64,000 nucleotides of DNA from Bacteroidales bacterium (GCA_021740645.1 JAIOZL010000019.1:1-64000); one strand, 5' to 3'. Shown: positions 43,908 to 53,457, counted from the stretch's first letter. Notes: a model not told the origin generated them from the sequence alone. Translations and numbers: made by a program.

Positions 43908-45521
43908 ATGAGAACGAAAAATATCATATTGGCCCTGTTGATTGTAGTGATTTATCAATGTTTATATGCACAAGTTTGGCCAAAATATTATAATAAAACA
44001 AATTACGATACTTATTCCGACGATGTATTAGAGGCTTATGATAAAAGTTATTTTATTTGTGGAAATTTCAATACTTATAACGGAAGTGAGGCAAAACAAT
44101 GGACATGGCTAATAAAGACAGATGTAAATGGAGAAGTACTGTGGGATAAGGTCATTGAAGGTGGAGATGAATACATGCGGACGGCCGCAATTGAATCCAC
44201 AATGGATGGAGGGATATTGCTTTGTGGACTTATTTGGACCGAAATTGGAAATTTTGATCCATATGCAATGAAGTTGAATGCTTGTGGTGAAAAGGAGTGG
44301 TGCACCATATTTGCAAGTAGTACACAAATCAATCCATGGGCACAAGATATAAAGGAAACTCAGTCGGGAGATATTATAATGCTTGTAAATCAATATGGTG
44401 AGGATAATATTGAAGATATGGATTTGTTTAAATTAAATTCTATTGGTGAATTACAATGGAAGGGAACTTATTGTAGTGGAAATGTATATCCTGAATCCCT
44501 AGCTCCAATTGGCAGAAATTTAATAGTTACACAAGCAAATAATTATTTAATAGCAGGGGAGGTTTATTGGGCAGATCCCTGGAATCCTGGAGGACCCAAA
44601 GGTATAAGATCAGTTTTTGTTGAAGTTGATGAAGATGGTAATGAAAATTGGGTTTTGCCCTTTGGATTGCAAGATTCAATATATGGACAAGGGAAAAATG
44701 TCCTTGAGATAGATAGTAATAGATTTATCGGTGTTTCAAATAAGTGGCCTGTTGAAACTTTGGAAACAGTATTGATTGAATTTAATTCACAAGGAATAAT
44801 GACACAATATATCATCCTTGATAACCAACTAATTAGTACTGAAATTTCAAAAGGAACACCTCTTAATATTGAGATAACAGACACATTGTATATCATTGGT
44901 GGGTTGTATGGTGTACCCAACGCAGGTTATTCATCAGAAATAGTATTGGATACTAACATCTTCACAAATCCAATCGTATTCAATTTTTATCAACATTACG
45001 AAGAAAAAGAGCCATATTCAATGCTAAAAACAACAAACAATAAAATACTTTCTAATTCAACATTTGATGGATCCGATAAATGGGAAATCGCTCTCTCCAA
45101 GCTCAACCTCAACCTGGAGTACGATACCCTCGATCCCGGCAACTACACCTACGACAGCCTGTGCACTACCCCCGGCCTGCCGCAAAGCGGGTTTATCTTC
45201 CTGGATGATTGCGACATCATCACCGGGGTGGATATTCCTTCGCCGGAGGAGTATTATGCAAGTCTGGAGAAAATACCTATCACTGCTTTTCCCAACCCGG
45301 CAAAGGATAAAGTTACTTTTGAGTTTCAAAACACAGAGCATCATCAAGACATGGAACTCAAGTGTTTTAATATTTTCGGAAAGTTGGTGCATGAGGAAAA
45401 GGTTTATCAATATCAGGGAAAAAGCATACTTAATATTAGGTATTGGCAAAGCGGAATTTATATAGCCATGATTTATTCCGATGGGGTGGTAGTTGGGAAA
45501 GCGAAATTTGTTGTACAATAG
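43908..45521 (+). CDS. secreted repeat protein with T9SS type-A sorting domain
   Basis: This 537-residue exported protein has a signal peptide ending near LYAQ. The middle contains repeated K-T/L-D/N-x-x-G-E-x-x-W segments (for example IKTDVNGEVLWDK, FKLNSIGELQWKG) typical of beta-propeller-like repeats. The last 80 residues form a type-A sorting domain (AFPNPAKDK, then F-N-I-F-G-K and SGIYIAMIYSDG). The stretch 45085-45260 is clearly richer in GC than its flanks, as in the upstream gene. It starts 25 bases after the GH5-like gene and may share its transcript. Confidence 0.75.
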   Translation: MRTKNIILALLIVVIYQCLYAQVWPKYYNKTNYDTYSDDVLEAYDKSYFICGNFNTYNGSEAKQWTWLIKTDVNGEVLWDKVIEGGDEYMRTAAIESTMDGGILLCGLIWTEIGNFDPYAMKLNACGEKEWCTIFASSTQINPWAQDIKETQSGDIIMLVNQYGEDNIEDMDLFKLNSIGELQWKGTYCSGNVYPESLAPIGRNLIVTQANNYLIAGEVYWADPWNPGGPKGIRSVFVEVDEDGNENWVLPFGLQDSIYGQGKNVLEIDSNRFIGVSNKWPVETLETVLIEFNSQGIMTQYIILDNQLISTEISKGTPLNIEITDTLYIIGGLYGVPNAGYSSEIVLDTNIFTNPIVFNFYQHYEEKEPYSMLKTTNNKILSNSTFDGSDKWEIALSKLNLNLEYDTLDPGNYTYDSLCTTPGLPQSGFIFLDDCDIITGVDIPSPEEYYASLEKIPITAFPNPAKDKVTFEFQNTEHHQDMELKCFNIFGKLVHEEKVYQYQGKSILNIRYWQSGIYIAMIYSDGVVVGKAKFVVQ

Positions 45522-45613
45522 GAAACATCCTCAATCATTGTAATAATCCTGATCCTAATTGATAATGAATTTGAAAACTGCAATCAATTTAGACTTTTAA
45601 TTCGATTAATCGT

Positions 45614-45621
45614 TATATTTG
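45614..45621 (+). promoter_or_regulatory. candidate -7 box for the last island gene
   Basis: TATATTTG matches TAnnTTTG and lies six bases before the ATG at 45628, so this mRNA would be almost leaderless. Confidence 0.45.
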
Positions 45622-45627
45622 TCTGTC

Positions 45628-47139
45628 ATGAAAAAACCAATTTCAATTTTATTTCTTTTGTGTATTAGCGTTGCTTTTTCCCAGCAACCGATGTATTTCA
45701 ACAAAACCTATAGTAATATAAATTATTATGCATATGGGCGTTCAATCCTTGAAAAAGAAGGAAGTTACATTGGCTACGGTTATACAAATGAGCCCGAAAA
45801 CGAAGATAAAATATTGTTCTTTGAAATCGATTCCCTCGGAGAAATTGTAAAATGGGAGCCCTTTCCTGAACAAGAGGCCTACATTTTAATTGTTGGCGGT
45901 GTTATGAAGCAGTCCGTAAATGGTCAATATTGTCTTGCCTACTCTAAATGGTATGGTGGAAATATAAAAACCGCACTTCGAGGGATGGATCCGGAACTAA
46001 ATTCCCTTTGGGCTCAAGTTTATGGATTAGGATTACAGACTATTGGTAAAAATTATTGTCAGACCTCCGATCTGGGATATGCAATATGTGGTAGTTATTA
46101 TAATGACTGGAATTATTCTGCACAAATCTTACTGATTAAAACAGATAGCCTGGGGAATCAACAATGGTATAAAGCTTTTGGTACCCCTTCATATTTCGAA
46201 CACGGATCTATTATTATTCAAACTCCTGATGGTGGGTACCTTATTGGTGGATATATTTATGATGTGGGTGTTGGGTCTTTCCACGATGCTTTGGTAATGA
46301 GAATTGACAGTTCAGGTAACCTTCAATGGACAAAGCAGTATGGTAGTCCAAATGTGGATGATGACATTGCTTTGGTTGCAATGGCTACAGATGGTAATTA
46401 TCTGTTGGCAACCGTTTATGGGGAATGGACCATCAATTCTGACTCAAGGGCTGGAAAAATTTATTTAGCCAAAATCGATAAAGACAATGGTGAGATAATA
46501 TGGGAACAAAAGATCGGTGAGGCAAGGAAAGACAGGTACATTAAATCGTTAAAGAGAATAAAGGATAACCATTACATGGCTGCAGGATGGTCGCTTAAGG
46601 TCGATACATCGGCGCCCAACCAGGAAGTATATGCTGGATGGGTCCTGAAAGTGGATGGTGATGCTGAAACCGTTTGGTACAGGGATTATTATTACTATAC
46701 TGAGCAGAATGATGTCAATAATTTATATGACGTAACACCAACCCGCGATAATGGCTACATTGCAATAGGTACAGCCCATTCTGAATCCGATACCCCTCAA
46801 TTATGGATCATCAAACTGGACAGCATGCTCTGCGATACACCGGGATGTACAACAGTAGTTCATAATAATGAACTTCAGTTTGACAATAGAAAAGAGATAA
46901 AAGTCTGGCCTAATCCTTTTTCAGAAAGCTTTAATGTCCAGGTTAGGAGAAAAGAAACAAAAGGCGATGGAATACTTAGGGTTTTCAACTCTCAGGGCAC
47001 AAAGATGGAAGAACAGATACTGCCTGAGTCAAATGAGATAATAAACATAAATTCTTCATATTGGCCCAGGGGTTTGTATTATATTCAATTTGAAAATTCG
47101 GGAACATTCATTGGAGCATCCAAAATACTAAAGCAATAG
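45628..47139 (+). CDS. secreted repeat protein with T9SS type-A sorting domain, paralogue of upstream gene
   Basis: This 503-residue exported protein starts at the ATG at 45628 (the frame opens at a TTG nine bases earlier). The signal peptide ends near AFSQ. It has the same repeat type as the upstream protein: IKTDSLGNQQWYKAFG, then MRIDSSGNLQWTKQYG and AKIDKDNGEIIWEQK, each followed by TPDGGYLIGGY-like strands. A type-A sorting domain closes it (VWPNPFSESF, then RGLYYIQFENSG, ending SKILKQ). It is the last gene before the palindromic repeats and the tsf fragment. Confidence 0.78.
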   Translation: MKKPISILFLLCISVAFSQQPMYFNKTYSNINYYAYGRSILEKEGSYIGYGYTNEPENEDKILFFEIDSLGEIVKWEPFPEQEAYILIVGGVMKQSVNGQYCLAYSKWYGGNIKTALRGMDPELNSLWAQVYGLGLQTIGKNYCQTSDLGYAICGSYYNDWNYSAQILLIKTDSLGNQQWYKAFGTPSYFEHGSIIIQTPDGGYLIGGYIYDVGVGSFHDALVMRIDSSGNLQWTKQYGSPNVDDDIALVAMATDGNYLLATVYGEWTINSDSRAGKIYLAKIDKDNGEIIWEQKIGEARKDRYIKSLKRIKDNHYMAAGWSLKVDTSAPNQEVYAGWVLKVDGDAETVWYRDYYYYTEQNDVNNLYDVTPTRDNGYIAIGTAHSESDTPQLWIIKLDSMLCDTPGCTTVVHNNELQFDNRKEIKVWPNPFSESFNVQVRRKETKGDGILRVFNSQGTKMEEQILPESNEIININSSYWPRGLYYIQFENSGTFIGASKILKQ

Positions 47140-47516
47140 AGTTGATATTAGTCCCCCCTAACGTCCTCCCACTGAAATGTCAGGATAGGCACTGGATCGG
47201 ATGGACTAGCCTGCGCACTCCTCCTAACCTCCCCTGAAGGGGAGGGACTGGCCTTCGAATAATGTGGGAAATGGAATCCATTTAGAAATTTACTTAATTT
47301 TAATCCCGGATGCAGCTTCTCCCCTTCAGGGGAGACGGGAGAGGGGCAAAAGGTGATAACCCGCTACGCACTTCCAAAGTGCTTAGCGGGCGAAACTACC
47401 CGACTCATCCTCCCTTCCCGTTTCAGGTGTACAGGCCCGAAGTAAAATTTATGTCTATGAAAAACTTTGAGCCTCTCCCCTCAAAGTAGTAGTAGAATTT
47501 AGCTTTGGCAAGAAGC
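47140..47516. repeat. REP-like palindrome cluster at the right side of the island
   Basis: Two 16-base palindromic cores, CTCCCCTGAAGGGGAG (within 47228-47245) and its reverse complement (within 47318-47335), lie about 90 bases apart in opposite orientation. A third structure at 47360-47390 has stems CCCGCTA/TAGCGGG and GCACTT/AAGTGC around a three-base loop. No open frame is credible here. The arrangement resembles REP/BIME units that are spread by RAYT transposases in other bacteria. Confidence 0.7.
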
Positions 47517-47669
47517 GCCCGTGGAAAACTCAATAAATTTTTCAAAGAAAGTACATTGATGAACCAGGAATTTGTAAGGGTTTCAAAAATTACGGTTGCT
47601 CAATTTTTAAAGAATACTGACAAGGACCTGAAAGTTACAGGTTTCAAACGCCTGATGCTTGGATCATAA
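47517..47669 (+). pseudogene. tsf 3'-end fragment (direct repeat, copy 2)
   Basis: This is an ungapped match to the last 51 codons including the stop of tsf, with 15 base differences and five amino-acid differences. It begins abruptly after unrelated sequence, has no start codon or ribosome site, and is followed by a terminator like an operon end. It is probably the displaced original 3' end of tsf or an attachment-site-like duplication. Confidence 0.9.
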
Positions 47670-47688
47670 AAGAGGTACAATTAAATAT

Positions 47689-47717
47689 AAAAAAGGCTGC
47701 AAATGCAGCCCTTTTTT
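47689..47717. terminator. bidirectional terminator after the tsf fragment and the yqeY-like gene
   Basis: GGCTGC and GCAGCC form a six-pair stem around AAAT, flanked by A6 and T6 runs, so it works on both strands. It ends the minus-strand dcw/yqeY unit and was probably the original tsf terminator before the island inserted. Confidence 0.85.
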
Positions 47718-47741
47718 GTTTATTATGAAAATTTAATTGAA

Positions 47742-48194
47742 CTAATTGCCCAAGCTCTCCCTGACAATAAGTGAGATCATTTTATTGTCAGCCTTACCGG
47801 ATAATTGTTTTGTGGCAATCCCCATCACCTTTCCCATGTCTTTCATCGACGAGGCCCCACTTTCTTCTATAATTCTCTTTATAATACCTCTGACCTCAGA
47901 TTCATTTAATTGCTCAGGCAAATATTTTTCGATAACCGCTAACTGAAAAAGTTCTTCTTCAGCCAGGTCGGTTCTGTTTTGTGTTTGGTATAATTCTGCT
48001 GCATCCCTCCTCTGCTTGACAAGCTTTTTTAAAATGCTCATTTCAACTTCTTCAGAAACTGCCCCCTCTGAGCCTTTATCAGTTTTAGCTAATAAAATGG
48101 CCGCTTTCACTGCCCGAAGAGCTACAAGCTTCTCTTTCTCTTTTTCGAGCATGGCTTTTTTGATGTCGCTGTTTATCTCTTGCTCAAGACTCAT
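47742..48194 (-). CDS. GatB/YqeY-domain protein
   Basis: This 150-residue cytosolic protein has the YqeY fold: SLEQEINSDIKKAMLEKEKEKL at the start (split by others), R-A-V-K-A-A-I-L-L-A, LVKQRRDAAELY and KYLPEQLNESEV, ending with the small domain MGKVMGIATKQL-SGKADNKMIS. It is homologous to the tail domain of GatB, which binds tRNA in the amidotransferase; the role of the free-standing protein is unknown. In Bacteroidota it often follows ftsZ, as here. Confidence 0.9.
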   Translation of the reverse strand: MSLEQEINSDIKKAMLEKEKEKLVALRAVKAAILLAKTDKGSEGAVSEEVEMSILKKLVKQRRDAAELYQTQNRTDLAEEELFQLAVIEKYLPEQLNESEVRGIIKRIIEESGASSMKDMGKVMGIATKQLSGKADNKMISLIVRESLGN

Positions 48195-48242
48195 TTTTAC
48201 GCTGTTCCAATTTATTAATTGATGAGTGAATGTATCCTTTAC

Positions 48243-49811
48243 TTAATCCACATTATCGTGCAAAAAAGTATTATTGGTTTTTAATCCATTAAATTCATCA
48301 TTCTCTCCGAGAGTGAACCTGGAAACCTCAGATTCATCAGATGGTTTTACATTTTCCAACTCTACATTCCTGCGAATATAGGCGGGTGTTTTTTCCATTT
48401 GGTCAATTTCCTGAGGAGTACGCAACTTTATACTTAGGTCTTTTAATTTTTTAATCCTCTCCTGAGATTTTTTTTCAATTTCTTCCTGCTCAAAGTTCAG
48501 GGAGTAGTCCTTCCTTCTTTGCTCAAAAGGAATCAATTCTGGTTGTTCAGTTACTGCTTCTTCCTTCACTCCTTTTTTCAAAATAATTTCATCAGAAATA
48601 ACCGGCGACTCACTTTTTTTAATCAATTCAATCGTTTCAATTGGTTTAGTTTCTGAAACTGTAGCTACGGCTTCGGGCACTTCATCAGCCTTTTGTTCGT
48701 GCTCTTCCTTTCTATCCGAATCAAAAGTCAATAAGGTTATTTCATTAATGGGCTCTTTAATTCTGGGTTCGGGCTTTACTTGCACCTCTCTTGGCCCTAC
48801 AGTGAGTTCATGAACTTTCCTGCTGAAGGGCCGTTTTTCTGAAACATATTCATCCCCATTAAAACCAGTAGCCACAAGGGTAATGCTTATACATTTTCCA
48901 AGTGAATTGTCAATGCCATTCCCCCATATAATCTCTGCATTTTGACCAGCTTCATTTTGAATATAATCGGTAATTTCAGTTACCTCATCCATTGTTAATT
49001 CTTCTTCACCGGAAGCGAGATACAATAAAATATTATTTGTTCCTTTTATCTGATTGTCATTTAATAAAGGTGAGGATAAAGCTTCTTCAATAGCTTTAAT
49101 GGCACGATCCTCGCCTTCGGCAATAGCTGATCCCATGATGGCTGTTCCACTATTCTCCATTACAGTTTTCACATCTTCAAAGTCCACATTTATATAACCG
49201 GTAACCGTGATTATTTCAGCGATACCTTTTGCTGCAATGGATAAAATACTATCCGCTTTCTGGAAAGCTTCCGACAATTTAAGGTCACCGTGAACTTCAC
49301 GCAATTTATCATTGCAAATGATCAGGAGCGAATCCACAGTTTTGCGTAGTTCCTCTATCCCGGCATCCGCCTGCATTTTTCTTTTTCTTCCTTCAAATGA
49401 AAACGGAATAGTGACAATACCTACTGTAAGTATTCCAAGGTCCCTGGCAGTTTTTGCAATGATAGGAGCTGCTCCCGTACCTGTTCCACCTCCCATACCT
49501 GCTGTCACAAAAAGCATTTTTGTGTTCTTTTCTAAAAGCTGCTTTATCTCCTCTATATTCTCAATGGCTGCTTCACGTCCCACATCAGGTATGGAACCTG
49601 CACCAAGCCCTTTCGAACCTAATTGTATTTTAGTTGGGATCGGGCTTGCTTCCAAGGCCTGGTTATCGGTATTGCAAATAATGAAGTCAACTCCCTCAAT
49701 ACCCTGCTGGTACATGTAAGATACTGCGTTACTGCCGCCGCCTCCAACACCAAGTACTTTAATAATAGATGATTGATTTTTAGGTAGATCGAACTTAAGC
49801 ATATTCTCCAT
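48243..49811 (-). CDS. ftsZ: cell division protein FtsZ
   Basis: This tubulin-like GTPase forms the division ring. The 522 residues begin with a short tail, then VLGVGGGGSNAVSYM and the tubulin signature AGMGGGTGTGAAPIIA. NVDFEDVKTVMENSG is the T7-loop region for GTP hydrolysis. After the core (about residue 330) there is a long Glu/Lys-rich linker, followed by TPAYIRRNVELEN near residue 470, the usual C-terminal peptide that binds FtsA, and a short extra end. It is the last division gene of the cluster, following ftsA. Confidence 0.97.
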   Translation of the reverse strand: MENMLKFDLPKNQSSIIKVLGVGGGGSNAVSYMYQQGIEGVDFIICNTDNQALEASPIPTKIQLGSKGLGAGSIPDVGREAAIENIEEIKQLLEKNTKMLFVTAGMGGGTGTGAAPIIAKTARDLGILTVGIVTIPFSFEGRKRKMQADAGIEELRKTVDSLLIICNDKLREVHGDLKLSEAFQKADSILSIAAKGIAEIITVTGYINVDFEDVKTVMENSGTAIMGSAIAEGEDRAIKAIEEALSSPLLNDNQIKGTNNILLYLASGEEELTMDEVTEITDYIQNEAGQNAEIIWGNGIDNSLGKCISITLVATGFNGDEYVSEKRPFSRKVHELTVGPREVQVKPEPRIKEPINEITLLTFDSDRKEEHEQKADEVPEAVATVSETKPIETIELIKKSESPVISDEIILKKGVKEEAVTEQPELIPFEQRRKDYSLNFEQEEIEKKSQERIKKLKDLSIKLRTPQEIDQMEKTPAYIRRNVELENVKPSDESEVSRFTLGENDEFNGLKTNNTFLHDNVD

Positions 49812-49992
49812 TTTTTTTATTTTAAAATTAAAGTTTAATAAAAATCATTAGTAATAAGAATCCTTTTTTTATTAACAGGTTGAATGTTAATTGTCCTTAA
49901 TAAAAATTAACCTCCGCAAGCTGCTGATAAACCCCTAATAATTCTCAGGATTAAACTAATGTCAGATTTTCTTTTGGGTTAATTGTTCATTA

Positions 49993-51297
49993 CTATACTT
50001 CGTCCTTTTCAAAAAAGTCCTGTATTTTCTTCAGAAAGCTCATAGGTTTTTCCTCTGAGTTATCAGGTTGAGCCATTTCTTCTACTTCCTCAACTTTCTT
50101 CTGGCTGTTCGACTTAATTTCATGCGTTTTTTCCAGGTCAGAATAATATCTCTTCATTCCCTCAATAACCAGCCCGATCCCGGTGGAATACATTGGGCTG
50201 GCCAGCTCTTCAGAAACTTCACTGGCAAGGTGCTCATTGGGATAACCAATACGGGTATCCATCCCGGTTAAAAATTCGGTAAGCTGGGGCAAGTGCTTTA
50301 ACAGCGCCCCTCCTCCTGTTAGCACAATACCGGCTATAAGTTTTTTCTCGTACCCGGAGTTTTTGATTTCATAGTATACATGTTCCACAATCTCTTCCAT
50401 CCGGGCTTGAATAATACTGGCCAGGTTTTTAAGGCTTATCTCTTTTGGCGGCCTTCCTCGAAGCCCGGGAATAGCCACGATTTCATCATCCCGGTTTTCA
50501 CTTGCTAAAGATGAACCGAATTTGATTTTGAGTTCCTCGGCATGTTTCCTGATGATGGTACAGCCTTCTTTCACATCTTCAGTAATTACATCACCACCAA
50601 AGGGGATAACCGCAGTATGGCGGATAATTCCATCCTGGAAAATAGCGATATCGGTAGTTCCTCCTCCAATGTCCACCAGTACCACTCCGGCTTCCTTCTC
50701 CTCTTCACTCAGCACAGCCTCAGCAGAAGCGATAGGCTCAAGAATGAGATCCACCACCTCAAGTCCTGTTTTGGTCACACATTTATAGATGTTTTTTGCA
50801 GCTGTAGTTTGGCCAATAATGATATGAAAGTTGGCTTCAAGACTGTTCCCAAGCATACCCACAGGTTCTTTCACACCTTGTTCATTATCTACGATATAGT
50901 CCTGTGCTATCACATCAATTATTTCCTCTCCCGGACTCATGTTCAGATTGTACATATTATTGAGCAATTTGTCCACATCCCCTTTGCTGATTTCATCTTC
51001 GTAATTTTCGCGGATGATACCTCCACGGTGTTGTACACTTTTGATGTGCTGGCCTGCAATACCCACATTCACATACCTTATGTTTACGCCGGCTTTTTGA
51101 GCCGCCTCCCCAATGGCAATATTGATGGAATTTACCGTGTTTTCGATATTGGAGACAACGCCCCTTTTTACTCCAATTGATTCCGTTTTCCCATGGCCCA
51201 GAATATCAATTTTCCCATGTTCATTTTTACGACCCACAATAGCCGCTATTTTCGTTGTTCCGATGTCAAGTCCGACAATAATTTCAGATGGTTTCAT
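49993..51297 (-). CDS. ftsA: cell division protein FtsA
   Basis: This actin-like ATPase tethers FtsZ to the membrane. The length is 434 residues from the ATG at 51297; the frame could open at a TTG 24 bases earlier, which would overlap the ftsQ end. IIVGLDIGTTKIAAIVG is the first nucleotide-binding motif, VLVDIGGGTTDIAIF the second, and GIVLTGGGALLKHL the third. The conserved C-terminal amphipathic helix is present (SFLKKIQDFFEK) after an acidic linker. It starts ten bases after ftsQ. Confidence 0.96.
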   Translation of the reverse strand: MKPSEIIVGLDIGTTKIAAIVGRKNEHGKIDILGHGKTESIGVKRGVVSNIENTVNSINIAIGEAAQKAGVNIRYVNVGIAGQHIKSVQHRGGIIRENYEDEISKGDVDKLLNNMYNLNMSPGEEIIDVIAQDYIVDNEQGVKEPVGMLGNSLEANFHIIIGQTTAAKNIYKCVTKTGLEVVDLILEPIASAEAVLSEEEKEAGVVLVDIGGGTTDIAIFQDGIIRHTAVIPFGGDVITEDVKEGCTIIRKHAEELKIKFGSSLASENRDDEIVAIPGLRGRPPKEISLKNLASIIQARMEEIVEHVYYEIKNSGYEKKLIAGIVLTGGGALLKHLPQLTEFLTGMDTRIGYPNEHLASEVSEELASPMYSTGIGLVIEGMKRYYSDLEKTHEIKSNSQKKVEEVEEMAQPDNSEEKPMSFLKKIQDFFEKDEV

Positions 51298-51307
51298 ATC
51301 GTATAAT

Positions 51308-52075
51308 TTATTTTTTTGCACACACTACCTGGTTTCTATATTTAAGATTAATCGTCTTATATTTATCCCAGCCCACTTTATTCAATCCTTCATTGTAAAA
51401 AGTGACCAGATTTGAAAATTTTTCTTCCATATTGGAGATATCTCCAAAAATGATAAGATGTCTGCCCACCTTTGGCACCAATTCATATTCCTGCTCCCGG
51501 GTCACATAAATTTGTTCGATCTGGGCAGAAAGAAATTCATCTTTTTTTATGAAGCCCGCCAAAACAAATAAGTCGTTAAGGCAGGTTCCTGTTTCATTTG
51601 CCACACTAGTTGAATCGTTATACCATGCATCAATCTGACCATTTGCCACAAGTTTCCTCGATGAAAACCCCAGGTTTACCGGCATCATATATCCCTTTTC
51701 GTCAATATAAAAATTTTGATTGTGAGAATTCATCACACGGATAAGTGGATTCCGCTGCAGAACTTTCACTTTTAATCTTCCGGTAAGGGTGGAATACACT
51801 TCAGCACGTTCTACAAAATCAATGTCATTTACCATGCGTTCCATTTCCACCGTATTAATATCGCCAAGCTTTTTATTTTGAAGTGAATCAAAATGGCTGA
51901 AAATTTCTTTATTAATTTCCTCCACGCTTATCAATGGGGTACCCTCCCGATAATCTATGGCTATATCAAGTCCCCGGCAGCTTGTTTTCTGGTGTTCCGA
52001 ACTTATAAACCCAACCAACACAGAGATTGCCGCAAAAAATAGTATCCAAACGCTTATTTTAATAGCTCTTTTCAT
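51308..52075 (-). CDS. ftsQ: cell division protein FtsQ
   Basis: This 255-residue bitopic membrane protein of the divisome has an N-terminal membrane helix (residues about 5-24). A POTRA-like region follows (about 45-110; GTPLISVEEINKEIFSHF, then DFVERAEVYSTLTGRLKVKV), then a beta domain. It is shorter than many FtsQ proteins, as usual in Bacteroidota. Its start overlaps the murC stop by four bases. Confidence 0.88.
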   Translation of the reverse strand: MKRAIKISVWILFFAAISVLVGFISSEHQKTSCRGLDIAIDYREGTPLISVEEINKEIFSHFDSLQNKKLGDINTVEMERMVNDIDFVERAEVYSTLTGRLKVKVLQRNPLIRVMNSHNQNFYIDEKGYMMPVNLGFSSRKLVANGQIDAWYNDSTSVANETGTCLNDLFVLAGFIKKDEFLSAQIEQIYVTREQEYELVPKVGRHLIIFGDISNMEEKFSNLVTFYNEGLNKVGWDKYKTINLKYRNQVVCAKK

Positions 52076-53454
52076 TGGGTTGTAGTTTGATAGTTAAGTA
52101 AATGTTCCTTTATCGGTCCAACAAATTTATCTATATCCCCTGCGCCTATGGTTAAGATTACATCAAAAGGAATATTTTCGATACTTTCCAAAAGGGCCGA
52201 AGGATCGATATTGATAACTTTTTTATGTTCCATTTCCTGAGATATCAGATTTGAACTAACCCCGGGAATAGGTAATTCGCGTGCTGGATAAATTGGTAAT
52301 AAAATCAGATTATCCAATAGATTCAGGCTTTGTGCAAAAGATGAAGCAAAATCCCTGGTCCGTGAATACAAATGGGGTTGAAAAATTCCAAGGATTTTTT
52401 TCGAGGGATACAGGTCACGAACAGAACCAATAAACCTGCTGATCTCCTCAGGATGATGGGCATAATCATCGATATAAACCAGCTTGTCCGTATTAATTTG
52501 ATAATCAAATCTGCGTTTAATTCCACTGAAAGTTTTAAGTGATTTCCTTATCTCTTCGTCGTCCAGTCCAACAATTTTGGATATAGCCACTGCGGCTACT
52601 GCATTTTCAACATTCACCAGGCCGGGCATCCCAAGTTGCAGATTGGTAATATCACCAAAAGGAGACGCTATACTAAAACAATACGACCCACTTTCCAGAT
52701 CTAATTTCCTGACATAAAAATCTGAATGCTCATCTTTCAAAGAATAGGTATAAGATGAAATATTTTCCTTATCAACAATAATTCTTTTTTCAAGAGATTT
52801 ATTTAAAAGCACACTACCACTCTGTTTAGTTTGGGAAACAAACTCCTGGAAGGTTTTAGACAGCTGATCGAAATTTCCGTAAATGTCCAGGTGATCGGCA
52901 TCCATAGCGGTTACGATGGAATAATAAGGGTTAAGTTGCAAGAACGATTTATCATATTCATCAGCCTCAGCAACCATATATTCTGAATTCTCTGAGAGAA
53001 TCAGGTTAGAATTATAATTTTTTGCGATGCCCCCAAGAAATGCATTGCAACCTTTTTTTGAATTGTTGAAGAGGTGAGCAATAAGGGTGGAGACAGTGGT
53101 TTTCCCATGTGTTCCGGCAACAGCAATGGTTTTATGGTTGGCTGTAAGTAAACCGAGCACTTCAGAACGTTTCTTCAGTGGAATATTTCTTTTCCTGATT
53201 TCAGCTAACAGCGTGAGTGTTGAAGGTATTGCAGGCGTATATACCACAAGGTCGACAGGGCTAGGAATCTTATTAATATCATCGTCAAAATGAATACTAA
53301 TGCCTTCTTCTATCAATTGCTCCGTTAGTTTAGTAGGGGTTTTGTCGTAGCCATAAACCTGTTTACCTTGTTTGTTAAAATACCTGGCCAATGCACTCAT
53401 ACCTATCCCTCCAACGCCCAAAAAATATAAAATATGTGAATTATTCAGGTTCAA
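52072..53454 (-). CDS. murC: UDP-N-acetylmuramate-L-alanine ligase
   Basis: This cytosolic ATP-dependent ligase adds L-Ala to UDP-MurNAc. The 460 residues have the N-terminal YFLGVGGIGMSALARYF Rossmann motif and the Mur-ligase P-loop VAGTHGKTTVSTL. EADEYDKSFLQL, DADHLDIY and the VYIDDYAHHPEEI stretch with its His-His are all intact. It overlaps ftsQ and follows murG by three bases. Confidence 0.97.
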   Translation of the reverse strand: MNLNNSHILYFLGVGGIGMSALARYFNKQGKQVYGYDKTPTKLTEQLIEEGISIHFDDDINKIPSPVDLVVYTPAIPSTLTLLAEIRKRNIPLKKRSEVLGLLTANHKTIAVAGTHGKTTVSTLIAHLFNNSKKGCNAFLGGIAKNYNSNLILSENSEYMVAEADEYDKSFLQLNPYYSIVTAMDADHLDIYGNFDQLSKTFQEFVSQTKQSGSVLLNKSLEKRIIVDKENISSYTYSLKDEHSDFYVRKLDLESGSYCFSIASPFGDITNLQLGMPGLVNVENAVAAVAISKIVGLDDEEIRKSLKTFSGIKRRFDYQINTDKLVYIDDYAHHPEEISRFIGSVRDLYPSKKILGIFQPHLYSRTRDFASSFAQSLNLLDNLILLPIYPARELPIPGVSSNLISQEMEHKKVINIDPSALLESIENIPFDVILTIGAGDIDKFVGPIKEHLLNYQTTTQ

Positions 53455-53457
53455 ACT

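Noticed and set aside
45064-45465. Alternative plus-strand frame of 133 codons inside the repeat-protein gene
   Set aside because: Falls in the GC-rich patch in a different frame; no family resemblance, while the main frame contains the T9SS domain.
47517-47669. Functional second EF-Ts gene
   Set aside because: Only the last 51 codons are present, with no start or EF-Tu-binding region, so it is a fragment.
50542-51180. Plus-strand frame of 212 codons opposite ftsA
   Set aside because: Antisense of a well-conserved gene with intact actin-family motifs; no independent evidence.
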